From Mycobacterium syngnathidarum (GTDB taxonomy: Bacteria > Actinomycetota > Actinomycetes > Mycobacteriales > Mycobacteriaceae), in assembly GCF_001942625.1 (NCBI RefSeq), contig NZ_MLCL01000001.1:181296-245295 (forward strand): a stretch of 64,000 bases of DNA, read 5' to 3'. How positions within the stretch are numbered: the stretch's first letter is position 1; every line of letters begins with the position of its first letter. This document shows, in pieces, positions 45,088-56,681 of the stretch. Both the position numbers and the translations under genes were made by a program. The notes under the pieces were generated by a model, which did no database searches, was not told the DNA's origin, and saw nothing but the letters and a program-made list of their open reading frames with translations.

Positions 45088-46221
45088 CTACTGCTCCCAC
45101 GGCTTGAACGGGTTCACCGCGTACTGGATCACCCGGTACGGGGTGCCGCCACGGGCCATGGTGTTCCACTGGCTGATGAAGACCCGGACTTGATCCAGCG
45201 TCGAGCCCGGTGAGATGTAACCGCCGTAGGGCTGGGCCAGCTGGTTGACCTCCGGCGGCGGCAGCGCGTCGGCCGGGTCCGGCCAGGCACTGGCGAACAC
45301 CACCGTGGTCACCGGCGCGGCGCCCAGACCGGTGGGGTCGTAGGAGACCCGCACCTCCATGTTTCCGGTGGTGGCGTTGAAGTACGACAGCACGGGCTTA
45401 CCGTCGATCTGCCGGATGCTCATCTCACCCACCCGGTCGGCGAACAAGGCCGTCGGGGCCTTTCCCCAACCACCCGACGACGACCAGCCCTGCCAGGTGG
45501 CCCGGTCGGTGAAGGTCTTCGGGCCGGCCCGGTACAGGAACGGCGAGCTGCTGCGGTCGAAATTGTTGGCCAGGATGTACACCCACCCGCTCGGCGAATC
45601 CGGCGCCGGCACCGGGTCGTAGTAGCCGGTGATCTGCGATTGAGCGCCGCCCTGATACTCGGCCTCCCGCACCGAACCCGGCACCGTCGGCCAAAGAGGC
45701 CGGGCCGCATCGGCTTTCACCAACCGAGAGCTCTGCGGCCGCAGATCTTTGGTGGTGGTCACCAACATGTAGTTCTCGCGGTTGATGGAGATCACGCCGG
45801 CAGGCAACTGCGACGAACCAGGTGGCGTCGCGTCGGCCAGCAGCGGCTTGTCCACCCCGGTCACGCCCCGGTAGCGCACACCGCCAGCGCCCTCGATGGA
45901 GTCGGCGTCGACGTGCAATGCGACCGGCGAGTGCCAGCCCCCGAAGCCCACAGCCTGGCCCGCGAAGCTGTCACCGCAGACCTGGAGCACCCGGCTGGGG
46001 AACTCCATGAACTCGCACAGGTCGGTGGCGCCGATGCCGTAATCGCGGGTGGGCGTACCGGTTCCGGCGCTGGGGCCGATGCGCAGCACCTGGCCGGGAG
46101 CCAGCGGGGGCACCACCGGATCGCCGAAGCCCGGGTTGGCGCCCGCCACCGGTAACGCCGAAACGGCATTCCAGCAGAGAAAGATCGAGACAACGCCTGC
46201 TGGAATGCGGTTTCGGCGCAA
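45088..46221 (-). CDS. Secreted DUF4185 protein, probable D-arabinanase-type glycosidase (GH183)
   Basis: 377 aa with a TTG start and a Sec signal peptide (about 1-28). The body is a five-bladed beta-propeller-type DUF4185 domain: YGIGATDLCEF, GDSFAG, GYYDPVPAPDSPSGWVYILA, VLSYFNATTGNMEVRVSYD. DUF4185 proteins have been assigned to family GH183 endo-D-arabinanases acting on mycobacterial arabinan. Position directly after asd matches Rv3707c as I recall. It is 8 bp from the asd stop, so it is in the ask-asd transcript. Confidence 0.8.
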   Translation of the reverse strand: MRRNRIPAGVVSIFLCWNAVSALPVAGANPGFGDPVVPPLAPGQVLRIGPSAGTGTPTRDYGIGATDLCEFMEFPSRVLQVCGDSFAGQAVGFGGWHSPVALHVDADSIEGAGGVRYRGVTGVDKPLLADATPPGSSQLPAGVISINRENYMLVTTTKDLRPQSSRLVKADAARPLWPTVPGSVREAEYQGGAQSQITGYYDPVPAPDSPSGWVYILANNFDRSSSPFLYRAGPKTFTDRATWQGWSSSGGWGKAPTALFADRVGEMSIRQIDGKPVLSYFNATTGNMEVRVSYDPTGLGAAPVTTVVFASAWPDPADALPPPEVNQLAQPYGGYISPGSTLDQVRVFISQWNTMARGGTPYRVIQYAVNPFKPWEQ

Positions 46222-46229
46222 GGGGGTGT

Positions 46230-48531
<2,302 letters not shown>

Positions 48532-48618
48532 AATCTAACCCTTCAGAACGCTGGAATGAGTCGAACCAAGGATAAGGGAGACGCGCACGGGATTTTCCCC
48601 GCCGGTAGCTTGGCGGGC

Positions 48619-49233
48619 GTGCCTGACACGCCGAAAGGCAGGCTGGCCAGCACCAGCGTGCCCATTCATCCGGACCTCGCAGCCCGCTGGAGCCCCCGGG
48701 CGTTCGATCCCGATGCCGTCATTACCGCTGACCAGCTCACCGCAGTTCTAGAAGCGGCGCGCTGGGCGGCCAGCTGGGGCCACCGCCAACCGGTCCGGTT
48801 CATCGTCGGGATCAGAGGCGACGAGACATTCACCACACTGGGCGGTCTGCTCAAACGCGGCAACAGTTATGCCCATGCGGCCTCCGCGCTGATCCTGGTG
48901 TGCGCCGACCAGGGAGAAGACGAGCGCACGGCCTTGTACGCGGCGGTCGACGCCGGCGCGGCGATCGCGCAATTGACCGTCGAGGCGGTGTCACGCGGGC
49001 TGATCGCCCATCCGATGGCCGGCTTCGACGTCGACGGCGCCCGGTCGGCGTTCGGCATCCCGGACGGGGTGCGGGCCCTGGCCGTCATCGCGGTCGGCAC
49101 GCTCGGCGACTACTCGGCGGCCGATCCGGCCGTTGTCGAGCGCGACAGCCGGGCCCGGGAACGGATGCCGCTTGAGGAGATCGCATTCGTCGGGCGTTGG
49201 GGATTTCCCATTGCCTCACCCAATTCGGATTAG
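48619..49233 (+). CDS. Nitroreductase family protein
   Basis: 204 aa from the GTG of the VPDTPKG stretch; an earlier in-frame ATG at 48556 lies in the gap to the divergent ask gene. FMN-dependent nitroreductase fold: HPDLAARWSPRAFDP, AARWAASWGHRQPVRFI, AVDAGAAIAQLTVEAVSRGL. It likely binds FMN and reduces quinone- or nitro-type substrates with NAD(P)H. Its real substrate is unknown, and neither neighbour suggests one. Confidence 0.85.
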   Translation: MPDTPKGRLASTSVPIHPDLAARWSPRAFDPDAVITADQLTAVLEAARWAASWGHRQPVRFIVGIRGDETFTTLGGLLKRGNSYAHAASALILVCADQGEDERTALYAAVDAGAAIAQLTVEAVSRGLIAHPMAGFDVDGARSAFGIPDGVRALAVIAVGTLGDYSAADPAVVERDSRARERMPLEEIAFVGRWGFPIASPNSD

Positions 49234-49347
49234 CTGCGGAAACATAAATTCCGGAATTGCCGCCAGCCGCCTTTCGGATGGCTTCGCGAAAGCCGCCTTG
49301 GTGGTAAACCCACTAGGGAACCTTCTAGGCCTGAGGGAGAGGATCAC

Positions 49348-50313
49348 ATGTCACGACAGGCCATCCGCAAGGCCGTCATCCCCGCTGCCGGTATCGGTTC
49401 ACGTCTGTTACCGCTGACGAAGGCCATCCCCAAGGAGATGCTGCCGGTCGGCGACAAGCCGGTCATCGAACATACTGTGCGTGAACTGGTCAGTTCCGGC
49501 ATCACTGACATCACGATCGTGGTATCCGGCGGGAAAACTCTGATAGAGGAGCACTTTCGACCGAATGAGCAGCTGATCGCGCAGCTGCGCAAAGATGGGA
49601 AAGATGCCTACGCCGACGCGGTCGAGGAGGTCGGCGAGCTGTCCGCCCGCGGCCACATCACCTATCTTCATCAGCACGGCCCCTACGGCAACGGCACCCC
49701 GGTCCTCAATGCATCCCGATCGTTCGGCGACGAGCCAATTCTGGTGCTGTGGCCCGACGACGTCTTCGTCGCCGAGGTTCCGCGCGCCCAGCAATTGATC
49801 CGGGCATACGAGCAGACGTCGTCCCCGGTGCTGGCGTTGATGCCGATGGCTCCCGAGCAGTCGTACCGCTACGGCGTACCCATCGTGAAAGAGGACCTTG
49901 ACGACGGGCTCCTACGGATCACCGGAATCGTCGAAAAGCCCCGACCCTCGGAGGCTCCATCCTCCTATGCCGCCATCGGCGGTTACGTCATCACCCCCGG
50001 CGTCATCGATGAGCTGCGCGAACAGACCAAACGCTGGTACGAGGGCACCCAGGCCGGTGAGATCTACCTGACCGACGCCATCAACGCATATGCCAAAGAC
50101 CATGCCGTTTACGGCCAGGTAATCCAAGGACATTGGTGTGACACCGGAAATCCGTCCGACTACCTGGTCGCGCAGTTCGCTTTCGCGCTGGCACATCCTG
50201 AGTACGGCCCGGTACTGCGAGATCTCGCATCCCAGCTGGAGGGCCCGCTGCTGCACACAATTGCGCAGGAGATAGATAGTCCTAACTCAGGTGGTACGAC
50301 GCCTTCTCCATAG
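49348..50313 (+). CDS. galU: UTP-glucose-1-phosphate uridylyltransferase
   Basis: 321 aa with GGGAGAGGA upstream of the ATG. Nucleotidyltransferase signature PAAGIGSRLLPLTKAIPKEM at residues 11-30, then VWPDDVF-type and GTQAGEIYLTDAI blocks of GalU. It makes UDP-glucose, the precursor for many sugar polymers. It opens the polysaccharide region, and its 3' end overlaps the opposing BcsB-like gene by 27 bp. Confidence 0.96.
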   Translation: MSRQAIRKAVIPAAGIGSRLLPLTKAIPKEMLPVGDKPVIEHTVRELVSSGITDITIVVSGGKTLIEEHFRPNEQLIAQLRKDGKDAYADAVEEVGELSARGHITYLHQHGPYGNGTPVLNASRSFGDEPILVLWPDDVFVAEVPRAQQLIRAYEQTSSPVLALMPMAPEQSYRYGVPIVKEDLDDGLLRITGIVEKPRPSEAPSSYAAIGGYVITPGVIDELREQTKRWYEGTQAGEIYLTDAINAYAKDHAVYGQVIQGHWCDTGNPSDYLVAQFAFALAHPEYGPVLRDLASQLEGPLLHTIAQEIDSPNSGGTTPSP

Positions 50314-52305
50314 GACGGCCCCGACCAACCCGATGAGCGCCGCAACCGCCACCGCGGCGCCGACGAGGGTATTCCGCGAACTGGACTGTGCCGACGATCC
50401 GTCGGCACCGGCGGCACCGGCGGCGTTTTGAGTGGCTCGGATCGCGAGATTCACCGGCTCACCGCCCACACCGGCCGCGAGCACATCTCCGGTGAGCTTG
50501 GAGAAATCGCCGCCGACGCCCTCGAGGTAGCTGAACACGGGGTCGACCAGTGTCCACGGGCCAGTAGTGGTCACGAGGAGAACAGCACGGTCGCGGGGCC
50601 GATCGGCGAACGCCTGGATCGATCCGAGGCCGCCCTTGATGCTTGCGCGAAGCACAGTCGGAAGCTCGAAGTCGATCGCCGTCCCGTCACCACCGATGGG
50701 TGGTTTGAGCGAAGTCTCTTTCAGCGCTGCGGAATTGGCCAAGATCACTGCTCCGGTGTTGGCACCAGCGGCAGTATTGAGATCGACTACCTCTGGTGTC
50801 ACAGGCGTACCGGCGAAGCGCGCGATCGACACCACCATCCGCGCGGCGGTGGCGAGTTGATTGGGGGCGCTCCCGTCCATCGCCACCATGAATTTGGGAC
50901 TGAACTCCGACGGTATGGCGCCGAAACCGTCGAGCGGGGGGCCGCCGCGGTGCACGCTCAATGTCGATTGCGGATTCACTTCGAAGGTCAGCGGAACGAG
51001 GAGCCCGCAGGCCTCATGCGGCGTGTAGGTGAGGGCCATATCGAGGGTGATGTACTGGCCAATCTTCTTGCTGTCCAGATCGAATGTCGCGTCGAGGCGG
51101 CCAGTGTTGTCGAGTGCCGCTCGATAGACCACCACACCACCGGAGTGAATCACCACCGCTGCCGCGTCATCTCTGGCCACCGGCGCATAGTCTGCGAGCA
51201 GATGCACCTGGACACCATCGACACGATCGGCCCCGAACGATGCACGTTCGACGCCGACCGACATGGTGGCACTGCGGATGACGTCGGTGCTGCCGGTCAT
51301 GCTCAACTCGTCGAACGTCAACGTGTCACCGCGCGGGCCAGGATCCGACGAGCCTGCCTGGTCGACTCGGACCGTTTCTACCTGCGCCAGCGACTGAAGC
51401 TTGTTGACAAGGAGTGACAGCTGAGTCGACAGCTGACCACCTTGACCGGAGACGCGAAGGAATGCATCGGGTGCGCCGGGGTTTTCGACCTGCAGGCCGG
51501 GTTTGTCACTGTGTTCGACGAGAACCGCCCGCGTCAGTTCGCCCGCCGGCGGCGGTACCGATCCGCGAGGTTGGGTGACGACTGTAATGACCGTCGGCTG
51601 ATTGCTGTACAAACGCGCCAGTGTGGATACCAGCGTCAACACCGCTTGCTGCTCATCGGTGTCGGCATCGACTGGGGTATAGATCGTCGCCCGCTGAAGC
51701 ACCGGTGGAAAGAAGTCCGCGACGGTCGTCGCCGGTGCTTCTGAGCCCGTGAACATGATCGACAGATCACTGACGACTAGCTGCTGACGAGGCCAGCAAT
51801 ATGAACTGGTGTACATCTGTGGGTCGAACCGTGGCCGCAGAGCGAAGGTCAGCCCGATCGGCGAACCGCGCCGTGCCGCTGAAATATCCACATCCAGCGG
51901 TGTTGTGGGCCGACTGGATGCTCCGGGTGGCAGATCGATCGCTGCGAGCAGCTTGCCACCGTCGTCGCTGATGTCGAGGGTGCCAGCATCGAAATTCACG
52001 GGCGCCTTGATGGTGCCGCGCAGCCGAACCGCATTCAATCCAGCCGGTACCGGCACTGTCAGTTTTTCTGGGTTCTCTGGAGCGACGTAGATTTCGGATT
52101 TCGTTCCAAGCTCAGGACCGGGCAGAGTCAGGCTCGGCTGGTCTGGTGGCGGCGGGGGAACGGGGTCCGCATATGCAGGAGCGATGGCAGGTCCGACGGA
52201 TACCGCCGAGACGATCACGAGCGTCGCCGACAATGCCGCCGACAATAGGGCACGTGCCAGGAACCGATGCGTATTCGCTGATGGAACGGACCTCACCGGG
52301 TGCAC
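50287..52305 (-). CDS. Exported BcsB-like membrane protein
   Basis: About 672 aa from a GTG near 52305; the start is uncertain because several GTGs lie close together and the frame stays open to 52494. Signal peptide (FLARALLSAALSATLVIVSA), a Pro-rich linker, a long beta-rich exported region, and one C-terminal helix (VGAAVAVAALIGLVGAVLWRRRR). The overall plan, with long paired beta modules and a C-terminal anchor, resembles BcsB of cellulose synthase complexes. No BcsA-type synthase lies in the window, so its partner would be elsewhere or different. It faces the EfeO-like gene across a 149-bp divergent gap. Confidence 0.6.
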   Translation of the reverse strand: MHPVRSVPSANTHRFLARALLSAALSATLVIVSAVSVGPAIAPAYADPVPPPPPDQPSLTLPGPELGTKSEIYVAPENPEKLTVPVPAGLNAVRLRGTIKAPVNFDAGTLDISDDGGKLLAAIDLPPGASSRPTTPLDVDISAARRGSPIGLTFALRPRFDPQMYTSSYCWPRQQLVVSDLSIMFTGSEAPATTVADFFPPVLQRATIYTPVDADTDEQQAVLTLVSTLARLYSNQPTVITVVTQPRGSVPPPAGELTRAVLVEHSDKPGLQVENPGAPDAFLRVSGQGGQLSTQLSLLVNKLQSLAQVETVRVDQAGSSDPGPRGDTLTFDELSMTGSTDVIRSATMSVGVERASFGADRVDGVQVHLLADYAPVARDDAAAVVIHSGGVVVYRAALDNTGRLDATFDLDSKKIGQYITLDMALTYTPHEACGLLVPLTFEVNPQSTLSVHRGGPPLDGFGAIPSEFSPKFMVAMDGSAPNQLATAARMVVSIARFAGTPVTPEVVDLNTAAGANTGAVILANSAALKETSLKPPIGGDGTAIDFELPTVLRASIKGGLGSIQAFADRPRDRAVLLVTTTGPWTLVDPVFSYLEGVGGDFSKLTGDVLAAGVGGEPVNLAIRATQNAAGAAGADGSSAQSSSRNTLVGAAVAVAALIGLVGAVLWRRRRTT

Positions 52306-52454
52306 GCTGTTCGACCTGCTTTCGGATATCCAAGCCTTTGAGCCCAACCGAAATCGGACTATACCGGCGGGAATAGCCGACCGTCGGACCTTCGAATGTT
52401 GCAATTCTTCTGTTGCCTTGGCTAATCCATCGGAGGACTGGAAAAGTCGATCAC
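52306..52454. promoter_or_regulatory. Divergent gap between BcsB-like and EfeO-like genes
   Basis: 149 bp between the divergent starts, moderately AT-rich (AATCGGACTATACC near 52352). It must hold at least one promoter. No clear operator was seen. Confidence 0.35.
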
Positions 52455-53621
52455 ATGGCATACGGTGCCCACTATGCGACGACCGGCCTGACAACGGCCC
52501 TCCTACTCGCCGTCCTCACCGGGATATCCATATCCGGGTGCGCCCCCAAGCAAACCTTCGATGACGGTAGGCCCGCGAGCAACGAGATCACCGTGTCCGC
52601 CTCCGACGATTTCTGCCAACTGTCAAGGACATCCGCGGATACCGGCACGACCGCCTTCGTCGTCACCAACAATGGCACCCTGGTCACCGAGTTCTACGTG
52701 TACGCCGCAGGCGACCGCGTTGTAGGCGCGGTGGAAAACATCGCTCCCGGCTTGCAGCGCAAGCTGATCGTGCAACTCGCTGCGCCTGGCAAGTACTACA
52801 CGGCGTGTAGACCTGCAATGGTCGGCGACGGGATCCGGGCCAACTTCAAGGTAACCGGAAACGCCGTCCCATCCACCCAGAGCAAGTTCGATGCCGCCGC
52901 AGAGGACTACAGGAATTACGTCACCACGCAGACCAGCGAACTGGTCACTGCCACCGAAGCATTCGTCGGCACGATCAAGAAGGGGGATGTCGAGGGCGCC
53001 CAGCCTCTGTACGCAAAGGCGCGCGCGTACTACGAGCGCATCGAGCCGGTCTCGGCATCGTTCCCCAACGATCTGGGCCGGCGCATCGACCTACGCGAAG
53101 CAGATTTGCGCCCGGGTGAGAAATGGACAGGCTTCCATCACCTGGAGAAAAACCTCTGGATGAGCAAGCCGCCGCCGGACACCAATGCGATCGCCGATCT
53201 GTTGGTGGCCGACGTCAAGGAACTCGACGCGGCCTTCAAGGACCCGAAGTGGACGATCGACCCAGCCGAGCTCATCAGTGGAGCGCAACGCGTACTCGAC
53301 GAAATGGCCGCGAATGCGATCACTGGCCAGGAGGATATTTTCAGCCACACCGACCTGTGGGACTTCCAGGCCAATCTCGATGGGTCCCGCATCGCAGTCG
53401 GCTCAGTCCGCCCGATCGTCGATGAACGTCGTCCCGGATTTGGCGTGCAGATAGACCAGGCGTTCGCCACCGCCCAAGGCCTGCTGGACAGTCACCACTG
53501 GAAAGACGGTTTCGTCTACTACGACTCGGTAACCGAACCCGAGCGCCAAGAACTCTCACAGGCTATCCGAGCATTGAGCGCCGTGGTCACGCAAGTGCGG
53601 GACGTGGTGGCGCAACCATGA
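52455..53621 (+). CDS. EfeO-like lipoprotein (cupredoxin + imelysin/M75 domains)
   Basis: 388 aa from the ATG of MAYGAHYATTG. A signal peptide ends in a lipobox (ISISGC). Residues about 45-130 form the cupredoxin-like EfeO N-domain (FVVTNNGTLVTEFYVYA), and the rest is the M75/imelysin-type helical domain with the metal motif GFHHLEKNLW (HxxE). EfeO takes part in ferrous iron uptake together with EfeU and EfeB; neither is here. Whether it still handles iron or copper, or serves the surface polysaccharide, cannot be told. Confidence 0.88.
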   Translation: MAYGAHYATTGLTTALLLAVLTGISISGCAPKQTFDDGRPASNEITVSASDDFCQLSRTSADTGTTAFVVTNNGTLVTEFYVYAAGDRVVGAVENIAPGLQRKLIVQLAAPGKYYTACRPAMVGDGIRANFKVTGNAVPSTQSKFDAAAEDYRNYVTTQTSELVTATEAFVGTIKKGDVEGAQPLYAKARAYYERIEPVSASFPNDLGRRIDLREADLRPGEKWTGFHHLEKNLWMSKPPPDTNAIADLLVADVKELDAAFKDPKWTIDPAELISGAQRVLDEMAANAITGQEDIFSHTDLWDFQANLDGSRIAVGSVRPIVDERRPGFGVQIDQAFATAQGLLDSHHWKDGFVYYDSVTEPERQELSQAIRALSAVVTQVRDVVAQP

Positions 53622-53630
53622 CAACCGCTA

Positions 53631-54890
53631 TCAGCGCAGCGTGAAAGCCTCGTCATAGCAAGCGAACACGGCGTCCTTGGCGAAGGTTGCATCGAATTGC
53701 CCACGGGCACCGTCAGATATCTCGCGGTTGCGGCTGGGATCAGTCAAATCACCCATCGCCTCGACGAACTGGACGGGCTGATCGGCGATCAACACCCCGT
53801 GCTCGCGACCAACAGCGAATCCATCGGCTCCCACACTCGTCGAGACCACAGGGAGCCCCCGTCCCAGTGCCTCGATTACTTTCAGCTTGATCCCCGAACC
53901 GAATCGCAGATGGTTGATCAACCCGGCCGCCGAAGTCAACACCCCGGTGAGATCGTCGACATAGCCCTCCAAAGTCACCGAAGTGCCGAACCGCCCCGCC
54001 AACTCGGCAAGTTCCCTGCCGCATTCCCGACCGATGATGCGCAAACGGGCCTTCGGCATCCGCTTCAGCACCAGCGGCCACACGTCGGCCAGGAACGACC
54101 GCACGCCGTCCTCGTTGTGCGGCAACGACAACAATCCGATGAAGACGAAGTCGGGAGCTCCGTCGTATTGACGCTGCCGGAACGGCGGCGGTTGGACCAG
54201 AGGAGGTACCGCGATCACGTCTGCGGATCCACGGTCGGCAACCCGGGCGGTCAGCCTGACCGCCTCCCCTGCATTCACCAGGAGATTCCTCCGGAATCTC
54301 AATGCCGCACGGTTTTCGCTGCGCCGGACGAGCGCCGCCTCCATACGCAGGAGCGCCCGCTGCGGAAGCCTGGCATCAGCCAAGGGCCTCAATAGGCTGG
54401 GCACGTGTTCGGCGAAATTGCCGAGCGGGCGCATCGTCACATCAGGAAAACGCGCCGCCGCGTCGAGCATGGCCGCATAACGCTCAGAGAATAGATCGTC
54501 GAGGTAGCAAAGCTGTCGGTCGGCGTGGGCCTGGTCCGCGTATTGCGCCATCCGAATGGTGTCGTAAATCTCCAGATCCGGGTCGATTTCCTCCAGCACC
54601 GCGCGCACCGCACGGCTGACTTCGGGCGAGTGCAACAAGGATTCCTGGAGGGACGCGCGCCCAGTCGGAACGCGGCTGGCCACCGCGGCCAATGTTGCTT
54701 TACGGGCCGGTTTGGGCAGCGGATGCAACGTGACGGGAAACTCCGGCTGCGGCCGGCCACCGACAAGCAGGTAATGGACGTGTTGCGGGCCAAACCGATC
54801 GCGGAAGTACTCAAGAAATCCGGCCAGCACCACCTTCTTGCCCGCGTCCGTGGGATATGGATCAACCGCGCTCACGAACGTCACGGACAC
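53631..54890 (-). CDS. GT4-like glycosyltransferase (minus strand)
   Basis: 419 aa, GT-B fold. N-terminal FVSAVDPYPTDAGKKVVLAGFLEYF is typical of GT4 enzymes that act late in surface polysaccharide synthesis. The C-terminal half has ADVWPLVLKRMPKARLRIIG, and INHLRFGSGIKLKVIEALGRGLPVVST, with the sugar-nucleotide glutamate in KVIEALG. Convergent with the EfeO-like gene (10 bp apart) and divergent from the wzx operon. Acceptor and donor unknown. Confidence 0.85.
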   Translation of the reverse strand: MSVTFVSAVDPYPTDAGKKVVLAGFLEYFRDRFGPQHVHYLLVGGRPQPEFPVTLHPLPKPARKATLAAVASRVPTGRASLQESLLHSPEVSRAVRAVLEEIDPDLEIYDTIRMAQYADQAHADRQLCYLDDLFSERYAAMLDAAARFPDVTMRPLGNFAEHVPSLLRPLADARLPQRALLRMEAALVRRSENRAALRFRRNLLVNAGEAVRLTARVADRGSADVIAVPPLVQPPPFRQRQYDGAPDFVFIGLLSLPHNEDGVRSFLADVWPLVLKRMPKARLRIIGRECGRELAELAGRFGTSVTLEGYVDDLTGVLTSAAGLINHLRFGSGIKLKVIEALGRGLPVVSTSVGADGFAVGREHGVLIADQPVQFVEAMGDLTDPSRNREISDGARGQFDATFAKDAVFACYDEAFTLR

Positions 54891-55089
54891 TGCACACCTG
54901 CCTCGATTTCTTCAGTCGCCCGTTCAATCTCTGGCCGCAATTGCATCACAATTGAACCTACGATCGCTTGCTGACGCCGCGGTTTTTCTCTGAGCTCAGC
55001 CCCGCTGACATACACTGACCCGCGCGCGGGCATTGACCGAACTCTCGTATCAATACCACTACAGCAAAGTCGACAGGAGCGATTCGGTG
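54891..55089. promoter_or_regulatory. Divergent promoter region before the wzx operon
   Basis: About 200 bp between the minus-strand GT4 gene and a small leader ORF. Contains AT-richer tracts near 54940-54965 and 55045-55065 that could hold promoters for both directions. No repeat or known operator was recognised. Confidence 0.35.
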
Positions 55090-55176
55090 GTGAGACACAA
55101 TTCTTCACCGAACCGCATCTCAGTAGCGGACATGCGCGGACACGCGCCGGGGCCGGGGAAGATGCGGGCTACATGA
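55090..55176 (+). CDS. Short leader ORF coupled to wzx
   Basis: A 28-codon frame starting with GTG at 55090, preceded by ACAGGAG about 10 bases upstream. It ends in TGA overlapping the wzx ATG (ATGA). The wzx start itself has no clear Shine-Dalgarno, so translation coupled to this leader is plausible. It could also be chance. Confidence 0.35.
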   Translation: MRHNSSPNRISVADMRGHAPGPGKMRAT

Positions 55177-56681
55177 CGCCGATCGATCCCGCTGACCCAC
55201 CGATCGAAACTCCAGGCCGAGCGGTCCAAGATCCGCCGCCGCACAAGTCGGCAAACCTCGGCAAGCAGACACTCTGGAACTACACCGTCTTTGCGATAAG
55301 CAAGAGTTCGACGCTCTTGATGACCGTCGTGGTCGCGCGTCTGCTCACCCCAGCCGAATTCGGCATCTTCGCCTTGGCGTTGTTGCTGGTCAACTTGTTC
55401 GATTACGTCAAAGACCTCGGCGTTGCAGAGTCATTGATTCAAAGTCACCGACCTTGGAATCGCATCGCCCCAACGGGATTGACCCTGTCCATCGGGTTCG
55501 GAGTCATCGCCGGAGCGGTGCTGGCATCCACGGCCGGCATCGCGGCCAAGCTGCTGCATCACCCCGACCTTGCGCCGCTGATCCGGGTCCTGGCAATCGC
55601 GTTGATGATCTCGGCCTTCAGTGTCGTGCCGTTGTCCTGGTTGCGCCGTGACCTGAACTTCCGGCGCCGACTGTTGCCTGAATTCGTCGGCGCAGTGGTC
55701 AAGACCGCACTCACGATATGGCTTGCCGCCACCGGCCACGGGGTGTGGAGCCTGGTCTACGGCCAACTTGCCGGGGTGCTGATCACCGCGATCATGTACT
55801 GGTGGGCCGCCCCTACATTCATGTGGCCGCGCTTTCAACTGGACGAAGCCAAAGCACTGCTGCGGTTCGGCATCCCGGTCACCGGGGTAACGCTGCTCGC
55901 GTACGCCATCTACAACGTGGACTACCTGGCCGTCGGAACCCGGCTCGGCACCACTGAACTCGGCCTGTACACCCTGGCATACCGGGTTCCCGAGCTCGTC
56001 GTACTCAATCTGTGTAGCGTCATCAGCGACGTCCTGTTCAGTTCGATGTCGCGGCTGCAGCACGACCGCGCGGCCATGTCCCTGCAGTACCAGAAGGCCT
56101 TGGGCATCGTTCTGGCGTTGACCGTGCCGGCCGGTGTCGGCTTGGCAGTTGTCGCCGGGCCCTTGCTGCACACCCTGTACGGCACCCAGTACGACGACGC
56201 CAAGAACATCTTGGTGGTGCTGGCCTTGTACACCGCCATCTATTCGGCTTCGTTCCACGCGGGCGATGTGTTCAAAGCGACGGGCCGGCCTGGTCTGCTC
56301 ACCGCGATCAATGCGGCCAAACTCGCACTACTGGTCGCCCCCATCTGGTGGGCTGCAGGGCACAGCGCGACGCTGGTTGCGGTAGCCCTTCTCAGTGTGG
56401 AGCTGATTCATTTCGTCATTCGGATGACCGTGGTCCGCCGGGTCATCCCGATCCGGTGGCAACAGATCCTCTCGGTGGTCGGGCGGCCGGTCGTGGCAGC
56501 AATCCCCATGGCCGCCATCCTGTTTGGTATCGGCTTGGTGGTTGCTCACTGGCCGGCACCGGTCCAACTCATACTGTTGATCCCGTTGGGCATGGTGATC
56601 TATGCGGCGGCGCTGTGCGTCACTGCGCCGCAGTTGGCGAGGCCGGTCGCCGGTCGGTTGGCGGGAAGGTTGCGAAGATGA
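55173..56681 (+). CDS. wzx: Wzx-like polysaccharide flippase (MOP superfamily)
   Basis: 502 aa with about 12-14 membrane helices. N-terminal KQTLWNYTVFAISKSSTLL and VVVARLLTPAEFGIFALALL are typical of WzxC-like oligosaccharide flippases. It should move lipid-linked repeat units across the membrane. It is the first gene of a five- to seven-gene plus-strand operon; the next gene overlaps its stop (ATGA). Confidence 0.9.
   Translation: MTPIDPADPPIETPGRAVQDPPPHKSANLGKQTLWNYTVFAISKSSTLLMTVVVARLLTPAEFGIFALALLLVNLFDYVKDLGVAESLIQSHRPWNRIAPTGLTLSIGFGVIAGAVLASTAGIAAKLLHHPDLAPLIRVLAIALMISAFSVVPLSWLRRDLNFRRRLLPEFVGAVVKTALTIWLAATGHGVWSLVYGQLAGVLITAIMYWWAAPTFMWPRFQLDEAKALLRFGIPVTGVTLLAYAIYNVDYLAVGTRLGTTELGLYTLAYRVPELVVLNLCSVISDVLFSSMSRLQHDRAAMSLQYQKALGIVLALTVPAGVGLAVVAGPLLHTLYGTQYDDAKNILVVLALYTAIYSASFHAGDVFKATGRPGLLTAINAAKLALLVAPIWWAAGHSATLVAVALLSVELIHFVIRMTVVRRVIPIRWQQILSVVGRPVVAAIPMAAILFGIGLVVAHWPAPVQLILLIPLGMVIYAAALCVTAPQLARPVAGRLAGRLRR

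Noticed and set aside
49262..49300. Terminator hairpin CTTTCG/CGAAAG before galU
   Set aside because: The stem is short and interrupted; not convincing as a terminator.
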